This document shows positions 1 through 11,745 of a stretch of 64,000 bases of DNA, one piece after another. The position numbers were made by a program, and so were the translations under genes. Source of the DNA: Cristatella mucedo. Its lineage: Eukaryota; Bryozoa; Phylactolaemata; Cristatellidae. Numbering within the stretch: the stretch's first letter is position 1; each line of letters begins with the position of its first letter. The DNA lies in the NCBI GenBank assembly GCA_009760855.2, contig WPIO01000001.1:22552001-22616000 (forward strand). Direction: 5' to 3'. Below the pieces are notes generated by a model that saw only the letters and a list, made by a program, of their open reading frames with translations, made no database searches and was not told the DNA's origin.

Positions 1-720
1 ATTCATTGCTGCTTTTTCGAAGTCGGTTATGACGCTGTGTGGTTGTAATCGAGGTTCAATCTCTTCCAATTTCATCAACAAAGCTGTGTAAGTAGTTTCC
101 GCTTTATTTGGCAGCAAGGCAAAGACGCATGGAATGTTCATGCCATCACGTGTTCCATGAATAGTGTACAGTTGTGTATATTCAGCTGGACTCACTTCAA
201 AAGTTCCGTCGGCTAACCACACTCTGCATCCACTAAGGAATTGAAGATCTTGCGCCGCTGCGAACAATTTAAAGTCGATATCATGTCGCAGGAAAGGTCG
301 ACTATTCGTCGTAAACTGAAGTTCAGCTGGAAGATTATTGTTGATCTGAGGTGGAAGCTGACGATATCTTCTGATGTCGCGTTTGATCGTTTCGGATTTT
401 GGTACAGTTGCTTGTGCTGCTGGACTCACATTTTCATTGCTGCCTGGACAATTACTCTTGCTGGTTCTTCAGTTTGTTCTGTACGTTGTTTAACGGTTGA
501 TTGGACTCGAGTTGTTTCAAGTTGACCAGTTAATGCTGAGTGCGAATGTTGAGATGGCGGTTTCATTATCACTCCATTCGCTGTATGACAGTGACCTTTG
601 CAGGAACGATCGCAGCATCTCCATATCTTTTTCAGTTCACTTTTTTCCCATGTGATAAAGATAACCTTTGTAAACCTGCATTCGTTTTCTTTTCTCTGAT
701 TCTACAAATTCTAAAGCCAT
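1..720 (-). pseudogene. FLYWCH/MULE-type transposase relic, cut by window edge
   Basis: Read on the minus strand, 468 down to 1 is one open frame of 156 codons that continues past the window edge. It carries a MULE transposase core: WLADGTFEVSP (first catalytic Asp region), then QLYTIHGTRDG, PCVFALLPNK and ITDFEKAAMN (second Asp region). Upstream (about 720-540) lies a FLYWCH zinc finger, seen as VYKGYLYHMGK followed by KIWRCCDRSCKGHC and a C-terminal HSHS. The finger is split by a one-base shift at an A-run near 629, and another shift plus a stop near 469-471 separates it from the transposase frame. FLYWCH-MULE proteins are DNA transposases or their domesticated relatives. The frameshifts argue for a dead element. 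The third catalytic acidic residue would lie outside the window. Confidence 0.8.
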
Positions 721-1329
721 TTCTATGAATCTCTTTACTTATTTATGCATAGGATATTTAAAATTTAAATAGAAAACAAAAGCTAAAACTAAAACTATCG
801 AAATAATTAACTACAATCCATAATGTCTTACAGACTATGATTCAGGACTAGGAAGTTTAAAGTTCCAAAGGTGTCTGTCAATTGACCTTTTCAGTCATGC
901 TTATATACACTGATCCCCCTAGCTACTATGTACTCACTTATTGTGTAATTGAATGTCTTGGTTAATTGAAAGAGTCTAGGTTTCAAAACTATGTACTCAC
1001 TAATTGAAAGCGTGTTTATACTGCGCTTAAAATATAAAAAATGAATACATTGCAAATTGTCTGCTCCAAATTGTCCGCTCCTAGTGGCCCGGCACCGATT
1101 TGTCCGGTTACCCTCCCTATTGTAGTGCCTCTGCCCAATATAGTCTTACTATGCATGTTGACGGAAATCAATCTAGAGCTGCGAAGTAACCATTCACCTT
1201 CAACAAATCCTTATGATTACAGATCGGCCAACCATAGGCTAACATTCGTACTCTTTATAATCATTTGACTCTTCCTCTTGATATAAATTAATCTCAAGCA
1301 GCACTTCAGCAAATCTGCAAAAACGCGAC

Positions 1330-1330
<1 letters not shown>
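721..1330. other. No recognisable gene
   Basis: AT-rich sequence on the 5' side of the transposase relic. The short open frames here have no recognisable domain. No terminal inverted repeat of the FLYWCH/MULE element could be pinned down. Confidence 0.5.

Positions 1331-1361
<31 letters not shown>
1331..1361. repeat. (TA)n microsatellite
   Basis: About 15 uninterrupted TA units directly abutting the 3' tail of the minus-strand SINE that follows. AT-rich microsatellites commonly grow from retroposon tails. Confidence 0.95.
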
Positions 1362-1363
<2 letters not shown>

Positions 1364-1516
1364 CTTTTGCATAATGCCCTAGAGAACTTAATCTCAATTC
1401 AGGCGCTTCACATATGCCACGGGGCTCGAGCCCAAGATCTTAGCAATCAAATACGTTCACCTTGACCTCGATCTGGGCGAGCACTTTAACCCCTGGGCCG
1501 ATCAAGCGCGGCATGA
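1362..1516 (-). mobile_element. tRNA-derived SINE, family 2
   Basis: On the minus strand this reads a tRNA-like head with a B-box (gggctcgagccc in its best copies), then CATATGTGAAGCGCCTGAAT and an AGAGAATTAAGTTCTCT-type tail ending near GCATTATGCA. It matches the copies at 12656, 20866, 24003, 37049 and 47566. The A-box end is the least conserved part. RNA polymerase III transcribes such elements, and they depend on a LINE for reverse transcription. Confidence 0.75.
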
Positions 1517-2944
1517 CAAATCAAGGAAAATGATGCAGATCATCTCTTTAGTCGGCTTAAAAGAAGATATTAAAAACATGCATGCATATTGAGAGTAAGA
1601 TGTTGTCCTGGCTTGTTATCTATAAAAAGTACACAAGTCTCTTGCACCCAGCAGATACATTTTCGGCGTGTGCGAAAAATCCATCAGGACAAGAGCAAGA
1701 GAGCATTCCTGTAGAGCGTCTGTTGCAATGTTCCTGGCAAATAAAGCTGGAGCTTGGCCTCTTGGTCTCTCGGGGATCCGCGAAAGCTGCGAGCTCCGAG
1801 CAATGTCACGGTCAAACACTGCCGGAGGGCTGTAAAACGTATGGGTGAAAATTGGAACTCGATAGATGAAATGTCTTGCAAAAACCAGGTAATGTGTGAA
1901 ACGCCATTTTTAGTCTATTGAATTCCGGCAATGTTTACAGGATAACACCGGGTGAGAAGAAATAAACGTGAAGTCTCCACGCCATTGATACATCCCTTTG
2001 GTGAACTAGTAAGAGCTGGCTTCCTATCATTTATCAACACTTTTCTCTATTCATCGCACTAATACCGTACTGCCTAGAGTTGCCCTCCCAGAGAGGGATC
2101 GGCCCTCTTCAAAAGAGCAGCAAGTCAGACATTGAGGAAGATATTGCAGATCCTGACTTCAATTGGAAAATGAGCCACACTTGCCCAACGGAAGGCGTCA
2201 ACGATCTGATCAGAGGTCCCGGTTACACCAATGGCAACGTTGAGCCTCAGACACCTAGGCTTAATGAGTTAATATTGTTGAATGAAATTGGTGGAATTTG
2301 AAAGAGAAACTACAAGTAACCCAGTGGATAAATATATTAGCAACATTTTTTTTTCTCCAGTCAGCGAGATGAGGTATGTCTCATCATTGATTTGATCGGT
2401 CTATTCAAGCTAAAGGAATCAGCTGCAACCTGAGTGAATGGTGACCATTCATAAGGATTTTATCCGGAAGCCTCAAACCCACGCTGCTTTAGAAAGAAGA
2501 CAAGCGTTTATCGATTCACACGGCACACGCTACACACCTCAAAGAGGACTGTCGCAGTGTCAATATGTTGCTAAGTTGCTAAGTGCCTTAAATGGTGGCG
2601 ACTGCTGCTGAGAGGTTATTAGGGACTTCAAACTGGCATCACTCCTTAAGAGCCTCTAGGTTGGTTTCCCTCTTTAATACTTTTGTTTGCCTACAGGACA
2701 GCCGGGCGAATTAAGACGCTTCCTAGCAAAAACAACTGGCAATAGCGAACGAACTCTCTGTAAGGGAGAACAACATCAGGTGGCATCCACCAGCAAACCA
2801 TGCGGAAGGTGCGGATGTGCTACTTTTGTCTAATAAGGCAGGCCTCGTTAAGTAATCTCCCATGTCTCTCGAAATAAGTCAGTACCTCTCAAGTCAATCA
2901 AGGTGTCGTTCAAAGCTGTCAGAAGCAAAGGTCAAAGTCGGTAT
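1517..2944. other. No recognisable gene
   Basis: Open frames are short and none shows a known domain. No tandem or inverted repeat structure was seen. Confidence 0.45.
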
Positions 2945-4330
2945 CTTTGTCGGCCAATGGAGAAAGAGTGTGCACGAGTGCGACTAATTCGCCAAGAAAC
3001 TTTAAAGGACGGATAAACTGGCTTAGTAAAGTTCGGTTTGTTCAGTATCTCATCAGGCCAAAATGGGATTCGCAATGTCCCTCGAAGACCTTGACACTAA
3101 ATAACTCGAAAAATTTAACAAGAAACGGGGATTCGAAGAATTACCACAATCCACCGCGATCCACTCTGAGCTTAAATCGATTAGTAATTGGTTTTGTGGA
3201 ACATCGGCTTCAAGCGAATACCGTATTACACCGTCGTTATAGTGTAGCCACCAAATGTCCTGCATCGTTCTCACGCTGTCTCTTGCAGAAATTCCATGCA
3301 GATGTTGGCATGTACTGCAATCCACCGAATTCTTCCGTAATCCTCGAAATTCGTCGTAATACGCCTCAAATCCTGCAAACAGTGGCTTTGCAAAGCTCCA
3401 ACTTGGATCGCACAACGCACTTTGATAAATTTCATGAGTACCCGTAGTATTTCGTGCCATTGACCGCGCGTACTTACGTAATCCACTGCAATTAATGCTA
3501 GCGATCAGTGCGAATACCGAATTACACAGCGATCCTCCACGAAGCAAAAGAAACCCTACCTAAAAACTTTCATGCTAGCATATGGCTGTAAACTCTGTGA
3601 AAAGTGCGCTCTTTCACGAAAATTGGCATGGTCTTTTTCGAGAACTGCACTGCAAGCGTCTGCAATGGCCCGGGGAAATACCGCAATTTTTTTAACCTGC
3701 GAAAAATGCCCAGAAGTAAGTATCGCCAAGCTGAGTTTGTATTGCAAACTAAAGCGAAACGTGCTGATTGCGCGCCCAGGTAAACTTAAACAATGGCACG
3801 TGAATGACATCTGGCAACGCATGGCCTTCGTCTGAAATGGCTTCCGCAAATATCATAAGCCATTCTAATCCATGCAGACCATCAAAACATTTACAACTCA
3901 AATTTTTTATTTTATGGGCTACTAAACTTAGCTTAAAGTGCACCCACAAAATATTAAGTATAATAGAAATTATAGTGGATTTGATATAGCGTCTTCAGAG
4001 AACTCAATCTCTTTCTAGGCACTTTAAATATTGTAAACTTTACAAGTATTGCGTTGTTTTGCTTATGCGTTCACAGACCATGCACTGCAATTGACTGCAG
4101 TGGCCCGGTCTCATACCGCAATCCGATACAAAACAACCGTATAAAGTATATTAGAAGCTTGAACTCTTATTGCACGTTACTTTATTTATTTGCTAATAAT
4201 GTGGTCTCACAATTTCAGTACCATTGCCTTGACTATTCTCATGAAATGCACGGCAATCGACTACAATGGCCTTAGCTAGTACTGAACTTCAATATTATCC
4301 ACCGCAAATCCACGAGAAATTGGTAGTTTA
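2945..4330 (-). repeat. Degenerate satellite block, inverted orientation
   Basis: Contains the landmark of the large arrays at 33.7-37.9 kb, but on the opposite strand: GCAATTGACTGCAGTGGCCC near 4087 and GGCAATCGACTACAATGGCC near 4252, about 167 bases apart. A related landmark, GCAAGCGTCTGCAATGGCCC, lies near 3651. Between landmarks, phrases such as CCACCGCAATCC and GAAGC recur in decayed form. The long open frames seen on both strands here are by-products of the repeat and are not annotated as genes. Confidence 0.65.
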
Positions 4331-4567
4331 TGGCTAGATTCTCGTTAAAATATAACACTTGGATGGGTCTAAAAGAGATCTAAAGGTAGGAGGGAACGGT
4401 TGAGTAAAAGGGCCAAGTGACTTGCACTTTCCCCCCCTTGGAAACTTGTTTCGTGCCGCTGCGACTACGGTCCTGATAGCAAAAATCAAGGGTTCCACCG
4501 CTTTGCGTGAGCCAAAGCTCGGGGCTTCGACGTTTTCTTATCCCGCCTCAGCTCTTGACTAATGATG

Positions 4568-4768
4568 CTACGAGCACTGTGCTTGTTGCCTAGTTCCTTC
4601 CGGATGCGAAAGTCGCTGCCGCCCATGCGCGTTTCTAACACATTCGCCAGTACTTCGGATCAGGTCTGGCAAAATCGAACGAACCAGGGTACTGGACAGG
4701 TGGTGCAGCAATCGCCGCATTTCCTTGTAGCTTCTCCTACGAGCGTTGCAGACAATGCTGCCGAGCAT
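4568..4768 (-). CDS. Unrecognised coding-like frame
   Basis: A minus-strand open frame of 66 residues, rich in Arg and Leu with an amphipathic-helix look (SYKEMRRLLHHLSSTLVRSI). It lies downstream, in the same orientation, of the candidate at 5124-5665 and could be a further exon of it; a possible acceptor (ctcggcag) lies just inside its 5' end. No domain is recognised. An overlapping + strand frame of 80 codons exists, so coding on either strand is unproven. Confidence 0.2.
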   Translation of the reverse strand: MLGSIVCNARRRSYKEMRRLLHHLSSTLVRSILPDLIRSTGECVRNAHGRQRLSHPEGTRQQAQCS

Positions 4769-5123
4769 TTATCTCAGGCTGTATCGGCAGCTCTCATGCT
4801 CTAGAAATTTAGAGGACAGCCGCAAATGCACCCTCTGAAGTCGTTACCCTCTCTGAGAATCCATCACTCTCCCGACGTACACTGCACCTCCGGGATCGTC
4901 ATTCCAGCTAAAAGGAGTACTGCTGTTTTCAGTTATCATTAGACCGCTATCATTCTCGCTATCAGTTCGCGAAAAGGTACAAAAGAAATTTTATTATATC
5001 TATAAGATTTTATTTTATTTAAGATATAATTTGCCACCACTTCAGTCCTTTGAGGGCGGGGCTGCTCAGGGCAGCCTCTCAAAGGACGTTTCGATCTACC
5101 GCTGTGCCACCGTTGCGACATGT

Positions 5124-5665
5124 TTAATCGATACTGGTGCTCGCAAAGTTCTCGAGCAAGTCCACCGTTGACCGCCAGGCGGTCCACTGGTTGTCATGGT
5201 CGTCGCGGACGGGGATCCCGAGGGCTGCAGTCCCTGCTGTGATGAATGACCGGAAAAGTGAGCTCGAGAGTGGATTGCCATAGTGAAGTGACCTGCTGTC
5301 GGACTCGTCACAGCTGGCCAACGGCCACTAGATCGGCACCGGCTGGCGCCTCGTGGCTGCTATTGCTACTGGAGTGGCTCGCTTGCCAGGCTAACGATAT
5401 ATTCGCAGTTCTTGTGCTCTTTGCACTTGACGCTGACGTTGGTGTCGAATCTTACCTTCTTCGGGGTCGGCTCGCCTCCAGCCGGTCGGTCACGATGCCT
5501 GAATGGCGATCGTGGAGGCGTGGTCTTCCGGTGGTTGGGCGAGTCATGAAAGCAGCAAGACTTTCCATTTCGGCATGAATGGAGGTCTTTAGAAGGACTG
5601 GGCTTATAACTCTCGCCTTTCGAGCTGCCGAAGCATGCAGTTAAAACAGCTCTGATGGCCGACAT
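5124..5665 (-). CDS. Candidate small gene, possibly spliced
   Basis: The minus-strand frame starting with ATG at 5665 runs to 5366 (99 residues). It begins MSAIRAVLTACFGSSKGESY, then has a Cys/Ser/Pro-rich middle and PKKVRFDTNVSVK, which contains KVRF, a match to the loose RVxF docking motif for protein phosphatase 1. A good splice donor (AAG|GTAAGA) overlaps PKK, so the message may instead splice into a second frame at about 5321-5124. That frame is also protein-like (RDDHDNQWTAWRSTVDLLEN) and ends at a stop at 5124. A frameshifted pseudogene is the alternative. The family is not recognised, and RVxF matches arise easily by chance. Confidence 0.3.
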
Positions 5666-6499
5666 AATTCTAGACACTGATTTATGTATTCAGTTGAGAT
5701 GACAATTAAAAGCAGCCCAAGTATGGAGCACGCTTCATAGATTAATTCCTTTGTCACTATCGCATTTAATTTATACGCACCACGATTTTGATTTTACGAA
5801 ATGGGCATCTGTGACGACACAATAGAGGTTGCCAAACTGAACAACGAGGTGTTAGCGTTTGGGAGTATCTTCTTTCGATAATTTTCCATTTCATAACTGG
5901 CATTTTGGGCGACATGCAAACGGCTGTTCAACTCAGCGGTTGCAACTATTGTGAATGGTGACTCCATCTGTATTCCTTGGCTAGGAGCATGTCCTTGCTT
6001 GTGGTATGATTCCACACTACAATTCCACTGGCTGTGCTTGCTCTCGTCTAGCTTTGGAAGGTGCCACAGCATTGTCTGTCGATGTGCCATCTATTGAATC
6101 TAGAGAGATAGAACCCTTTAAAGGCAGCATCCACCTTAGGGGCTCAGAAAGAACTTGCCCATGGAGCCGGTCCACTTTTTTCTACGTTGCAGTGGGCATT
6201 TATCAGGCAATGGAAGACGCTACTGGCTGTATAGGCTATCGTCTCAGCTCAGGTATTCGTCCGAAAGATCGCCTTTTGAGTCATTACACCTGTAGTTTGG
6301 TTGCTGTCGCACACAGCAAGGAATGCCAGCCGACGACATACACCACCAGCATGGAGCAGGAGGAAGCAGGACTCTCTTCGCTTCTCTCGCCCACCAGAGT
6401 ACCCCAACTGCATTGTCACAACAACCAGTAATAGCACATCCGGACCGCAGACCACATCGAGTGCCAAAGCCCACTGGAAAAATGATCAGGGGTAGTGCC
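5666..6499. other. No recognisable gene
   Basis: Overlapping open frames occur on both strands (141 codons + at 6006-6431; 98 codons - at 5794-6090). Neither shows a known domain, and they contradict each other in codon phase. Left unassigned. Confidence 0.4.
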
Positions 6500-8910
6500 A
6501 TAATAATAATAATATTAATAATAATACATTTGATAAAGCACTATCGAATAACTCAGTCTCTTTTAAGGCGCTTTACACTTGCTGCGAAGAGAACACGATC
6601 GAATACTGAGTGTTACTATATTCGATATACAACACGAATAACACGGGTAGGGGGAAATACACGAGGCCAGCGTGCAAGTGTGGTTAGTGGCAGCATTCGC
6701 AGTATCAGCACGCAGCATTCGCAGTATCAGCACGCATAAGCAAATAAAGGACGAATTACAGAGACCCACTAAATGCTGTCCTAAATAGGTGCGTTTTAAA
6801 TTTCTTTTTGAATGTGGTCAAGTCAGGCGACGTCATGACGAAAGTCGGGAGTGAATTCCAGAGTTTGGTTGCATACGATCTAAAGGCACGGTCACCAAAG
6901 GATTTTAGGCTTGTATGGTCAACAGTTAGATTCCGAAAAGCCTGTGGTACGATGCTTGGCATGGTGGGGCAGTAGATCTGATAGGTAGACTGGAGCAAAA
7001 GAATAGAGGGACCTAAAAGTGAGCAACAATACCTTGAAGTCGATCAATTACTTGACTCGTAGCCAGTGCAGGTCGGCCAGAAGTGGTGTGATGTGGCAAC
7101 TGCGACGCTCACGACAGACAAGCCTACCTGCAGAGTTTTGTACCAACTGTATGCCCCTCATTGCTCTTTCCGGTAGACCAACAAGCAGTGAGTTAAAGAC
7201 GTCTAGATGGGATGTTACAAATGCATGGACTAACTTAGATGAGGTATCCCTGTTTAAAAAACCTGGATTTTAGCAATGCTATGTAGCTGAAAGTAGGCAG
7301 ACTTGATTTTCGAGCTGATGTCGTCCTCTAACGAGTGGTTACTTTGGAACGTTACACCTAGATTTCGTGCAGATTCAACAGGAGATGCTGACAGTGCCGT
7401 TTTTGAGCGTTAGCACTTCCAATTTCTGAATCACACTGGATTTCCCCAAAACTATTAAGCTGATTTTTATTAAGATTTAATTTAAGAAAATATTTGCCAT
7501 CCATGTGCGGATGTCATCAATACATGCAGCAAAGGAGTTGAGAGGATTCGATGTGCTCGAAGGCTGGGAGGGATCAAAGCAAAGGTGCAAATGAGTTTTA
7601 TCCACTTAGAAATGAAAGCCTAGATTCTGTTTAGCAATCACATCGGCAAGAGGGAGAGTATAAACCCTGAAAAGAACCGGACCTAGTACTGAGCCGTGAG
7701 GTACCCCATATTTAAGAGATTTGTGGGATTATTATTGGCCGTTCACATCAATCCTCTGGAGTCTCTCACTGAGATAGGACCTGCACCATTGCAGAGCATT
7801 GATGTGCATGCAAGATTAGAGGACTTGATGATCAATAGAATCAAAAGCTGCCGAAAGATCGAGCAAAACAAGCAGAGATACTCTACCCGTGTCTGCATTC
7901 CTAAGTAGGTCGTTGTACACCCGAAGCAATGCTGACTTTGTGGAGTGATTAGCTCTAAATCCAGACAGAAACTTACTAGCAAGGTTTGAAGTTTCAATAT
8001 ATGAGTTCAGCTGGTCTGCCACGACTCGTTCCAGTGTCTTTGATAGGAATGGTAGAAGGGAGACTGGGCGGTAGTTGCTCAAGTTCCCTGCGTCTAGTGT
8101 CGCTTTCTTGAGTAGTGGCCTGACTGCAGCTTTTTTGAAAGGTACTGGGACATGACCTGAGGCTAATGACATATTCATGATTTTAGTTATGCATGACAGC
8201 AGCAGATCAATGCAACATAGAAGCAAGACAGTGGGAATAGGGTCCAAAGAACTTGTTGTCTTCTTTGATTGGAAAATGAACTTCAGAAGGAGGTCACAAG
8301 TAACCTCCTTGAATGTAGTCATTAAGGTGCTGCAAGGAATCGAAGGACAGCATTCTAAGAGAAATGCTGCTGTCGCAGGGATAGACTCCGTGATCTTGTC
8401 TATCTTCTGGACAAAGAAGCTAGACAAGCGATCAGATAGATCATGAAAGAGATCACCAGGTAAACAGCTAACCTGGGATTGGTTGAGGAGATGGTCGATC
8501 GTCGAAATCATCATTTTTGGATTGTGCATCAGTGGTTTCAACAATGTTTTTCATAGAAGCCAGACTTGGCCTTTGCTAGGATCGATTGGTACAGCCTTCA
8601 GTAGGCCTCGTATGCCTGTCGATGGACAATCAGCCTTGATCTGTTGTATGATTTTTCAAGCTTTCGCTTAGTAGACTTAGCTAGTTTCAAGTGTGTGGTA
8701 AACCAAATGCTGTCTTGGCGAAGGTGCACACTGTGCTTAGTCACAGGTGCAAACTCGCCTAGCCTGTCAGTTAGTGTCGTGTCATTGCAATCTACCGATG
8801 ATGATAAGTCGGAAGCTAGACTGGGCAGCAGAGGCATGGTAGATATTCTCGCACGGATAGTAGCGAGTGTGGATTTTCTCGATTCAGATGATTTCAGATT
8901 CATTCTTAAC
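6500..8910 (-). mobile_element. LINE family A (CR1/L2-like non-LTR retrotransposon), 5'-truncated, dead
   Basis: The 3' end is at 6500 with an (AAT)n tail and the element is read leftwards. Minus-strand frames give, in order, the linker before the RT (8915-8598), reverse transcriptase blocks (8544-7816: NYRPVSLLPFLSKTLERVV, FRANHSTKSALL, LLDLSAAFDSIDH) and a C-terminal region (6998-6756: FGDRAF, LWNSLPTF, SPDLTTFKKKFKTHLF). The catalytic YADD box near 7600-7612 is destroyed: the Tyr codon is now a stop and the second Asp is Lys. Endonuclease sequence is missing. The assignment to CR1/L2-like elements rests on the RT and C-terminal motifs and is an inference. Confidence 0.85.
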
Positions 8911-9165
8911 CTCAAGCCTATATCTCAGATATACTCCCCCATCAGGCCAAGCATCGTACCGCCCGCTTTTCGGAATTCAAAAGCCTCCCAATACCTCGTA
9001 CAAACCTCAAATCCTTTGGAGACCGTGCATTTAGTTCGTATGCTTCCAAAGCCTGGAACTCCCTATCGACTTGCTTCAGAACATCCCCGGACTTGACCAC
9101 ATTTAAAAAGAACTTAAAAACACGCCTATTTAGGACAGCATTTAGTGCGTTTGCCGCCCATTATT
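8911..9165 (+). mobile_element. LINE family A C-terminal fragment, head-to-head with previous
   Basis: Plus-strand copy of the C-terminal coding part (equivalent to FGDRAFSSYASKAWNSL and TSPDLTTFKKNLKTRLF) directly abutting the truncated 5' end of the minus-strand copy. It stops inside the last codons (TAFSAF), with no 3' untranslated part or (ATT)n tail. Confidence 0.8.
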
Positions 9166-9571
9166 TAAATATCACTGCCATAATGCACAACAGCCAACGA
9201 CAGTGTCATGATCGCAAAAGAACCACAGTTAATGCATAATTCATGAACCTTAGTAGCTGCAGTAACATCTAGGAATGCATTTGAGCTACGATGACGAAGC
9301 AATAATAGGTGCCCAACGATCAAAAGTAACATGCAGGTTACAAGCCACCGGCATAGCTAATGCCGCAGCCGGCATGGGAGACCCTGCAACCCGAAGCGAT
9401 AAGCATTTAGATGTCCATATGCACGTAATTGCTGACGCCCTACGGTCTAGTAGCAATCATTTGTCGTTTGTCTTGCTCCACATCCAATATCGAGACGTAG
9501 TGCCTCTCACGCGCTCGGCAGGCCGCCACTGGGCAGGTGGCTAGCTCTCCTCGTAGTAGCTACCTTCTTAC
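9166..9571. other. No recognisable gene
   Basis: Spacer between the LINE fragment and the Cys-rich frame. One 89-codon + strand frame (9275-9544) has no recognisable domain. Confidence 0.4.
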
Positions 9572-9801
9572 CCCGCCTGGAAAAGTCGTTCCCTGTTGTG
9601 GCAGCCTTTGCCCGAGTTCGTCCGTGAAGCGTGTCCACCTGTGGCACATAGTGCAGTCGTGATCGCAGCGGCACGTCGTGTTGCAGCAGGGACACTCGCA
9701 CTCGTTGCCCATAAGATTGCGTTCATTTAACTGGCGCCTGAGTCGCATGTGAGCTGATAGCACGGGCGAGGCGTTGCAGCCGAGATTCCAAAAGGAAAAG
9801 T
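9572..9801 (-). CDS. Candidate Cys-rich coding exon
   Basis: A minus-strand open frame contains a dense cysteine cluster, ECECPCCNTTCRCDHDCTMC (nine Cys in 20 residues), followed by HRWTRFTDELGQRLPQ. It ends at a good splice donor (GGCGG|GTAAGA, GT at 9571-9570), so it may be an internal or first exon. Possible ATGs lie at 9801 and further in; an acceptor (gctatcag) is another possible left boundary. Codons are GC-rich at third positions, unlike the flanking LINEs. The cluster could bind zinc or form disulfides, but no family is recognised and no partner exon was found. Confidence 0.3.
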
Positions 9802-9843
9802 ACATCAAGGAAGGATCAGCGGAAGAGCACGAGCCCGGCGATC

Positions 9844-10935
9844 TAATAATAATAATAATAATAATAATGCCCTTGATAAAGCACCCTCAGAGGAATCTCT
9901 TTCTAGGCGCTTTACATTTGCTGCAAAGGAAAAGGCAATCAAATAGTGAGTAATATCATGCTTGATAAACAACATGAATAACATGCTTAGGAGTGACATG
10001 CATAGGGTCAGCATGCAAATGTGGTTAGTGGCAGCATGCACAGTGTCAGCACGCATAAGCACATGAAAGACGAATCATAGAGACCCACTAAATTCTGTCA
10101 TAAATAGGTGTTCTTTTAAGTTCTCTTTTAAATGTGGTCAAGTCAGGGGATGTTCTGACGCAGGTCAGGATTGAGTTCCAGGCTTTGGGAGCATACGAAC
10201 TAAATACACGGTCTACGAAGGATTTGAGGTTTGTACGAGGTATTGGTAGACTGTTGGATTCTGAAAAGCGGGTGGTACGATGCTTGGCCTGGTAGGGGAG
10301 CAGATCTGCGAAATAGGCTGGAGCCACACAATAAAGTGACCTGAAAGTGAGCGACAAAACCTTGAAGTCAATCCGTTGCTTGACTGGTAGCCAGTGCAGG
10401 TCGGCGAGAAGTGGTGTAATGTGGCAGCTTCGACGCTCACGACAGACAAGCCCAGCTGTAATCGCCTGATCGCACATGCCGGTAGGCCAGTAAGCAGTGA
10501 GTTGCAGAAGTCGAGACGGGATGTCACGAATGCATGGAACAACTTACACGTGGTATCCTTATCCAAACAAGCCCGAATTTTAGCAACGTTATGCAGCTGA
10601 AAGTAGGCAGCTTTGACTGTGGAGCTGATGCGGTCGCCTAAATAGAGGTCACTTTAGAGCATCGACACTATCGACACCTAGATTTCGAGCCGATTCAACA
10701 GGAAATATGCTGGCAGAGCCAATTTTGAGCGGCAGCCTGTTCAATTTCTGAATCAAACTGGGTTTGCCCATAACTAGTAAGTTAATTTTATCAATGTTTA
10801 GTTTTAGAAAATTTGCTGCCATCAATGAGCGGATGTCATCAATACATGCAGCGAGTTGAGAGAATTCGAGGTGCTCGAAGGCTGGGAGGGATGAAACTAA
10901 AGGTACAATATCTGTCATAATCTCCATGTCCAAAG
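9844..10935 (-). mobile_element. LINE family A, 5'-truncated
   Basis: (AAT)n tail at 9844-9868, then the family A 3' end, followed leftwards by the C-terminal region (10477-10088) and the RT thumb (10933-10649: CIDDIRSLMAANFLKLNIDK). It is truncated just before the YADD box would begin. Similarity to the copies at 6500 and 31095 is obvious over the whole length. Confidence 0.85.
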
Positions 10936-11227
10936 CGTCCTAATTATCTGAACGCACCTGAATAGAGGTTTTTCTCTCAGGTCGCCGTGCCTATAGCCTT
11001 AGGTTATTGACATTTTCTGTACCCAATCGGCCTCCCGGGTGGTTCAGGCGTGTAGACGGAGATTTCTTGGCCAAAAGGAAGAAGTGTTTAATGAGAGTGG
11101 TTAGAACTAGCGAAGGCGCGACAGTAATGGGTAGCCGATTAAAAACTTGATTTATATAGTGGCAGAGGACGCTTAGCGGTAATGCCCAATTTGCAACCGG
11201 CGATAAGAGATTGCTTGCTGCATTCCT

Positions 11228-11420
11228 TAAGCGCACTTCCTGACTCTGCTATGCTTTCCCCGTTCTCTTTTTTGCGTGAGATGAAGTCTGTTGGCTACCG
11301 AATGCATACCGAAAGTCACTTAGGCTGTAAGTGCGCTGTACAAAACTCTCCTGCGTAACACCCACATAGTCTGTATGGCTTTGTTAAGTTACTGACGGAG
11401 ATACATTACATTACATTACC
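11228..11420 (+). mobile_element. LINE family B 3' end
   Basis: A roughly 190-base segment, nearly the same as 26082-26250 and, inverted, 39475-39665. Landmarks are GAAGTCTGTTGGCTACCGAA, a small AGYC...GGCT hairpin, CGCTGTACAAAACTCTCC and GTTACTGACGGAGATACA. The other two copies show upstream LINE-like coding sequence, which identifies this as a LINE 3' end. Confidence 0.7.
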
Positions 11421-11576
11421 TGAGTTGACATGCTTTGCTATAGTGCTTAATTGAAAGTTGCCACCGCCATACTACTCCCCGTGCAAGCAAATTGACTTCG
11501 TTTTAGCAAATGATTACGTTCTTAGCTTTTAATAGAAACATTCACGTTTTCCTTGAATATAGACACGACTGGTTTT

Positions 11577-11640
11577 GCAATAGCTGATGGAATTGAGGAG
11601 TTCCCGGTGCAGCAAGGAAAGTAGAGAATCAAAGAACTAT

Positions 11641-11718
<78 letters not shown>

Positions 11719-11745
11719 TCTCTCTCTCGCCCTCTCTTTCTCTGC
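11577..11745 (+). repeat. (CT)n microsatellite with duplicated 5' flank
   Basis: A 66-base-plus pure CT run (from about 11643) with further CT-rich sequence to 11745. The roughly 65 bases before it (from GCAATAGCTGATGGAATTG) recur without a mismatch I can see at 17858, again directly before a (CT)n run. Open frames across it are repetitive Ser/Leu or Arg/Glu runs and are not genes. Confidence 0.9.

Noticed and set aside
2947..3547. Long frames (166 and 164 codons) on opposite strands at 3 kb
   Set aside because: Both overlap the degenerate satellite block and neither has a domain.
6006..6431. 141-codon plus-strand frame at 6 kb
   Set aside because: No domain, biased composition, overlapped by minus-strand frames; kept only as unassigned sequence.
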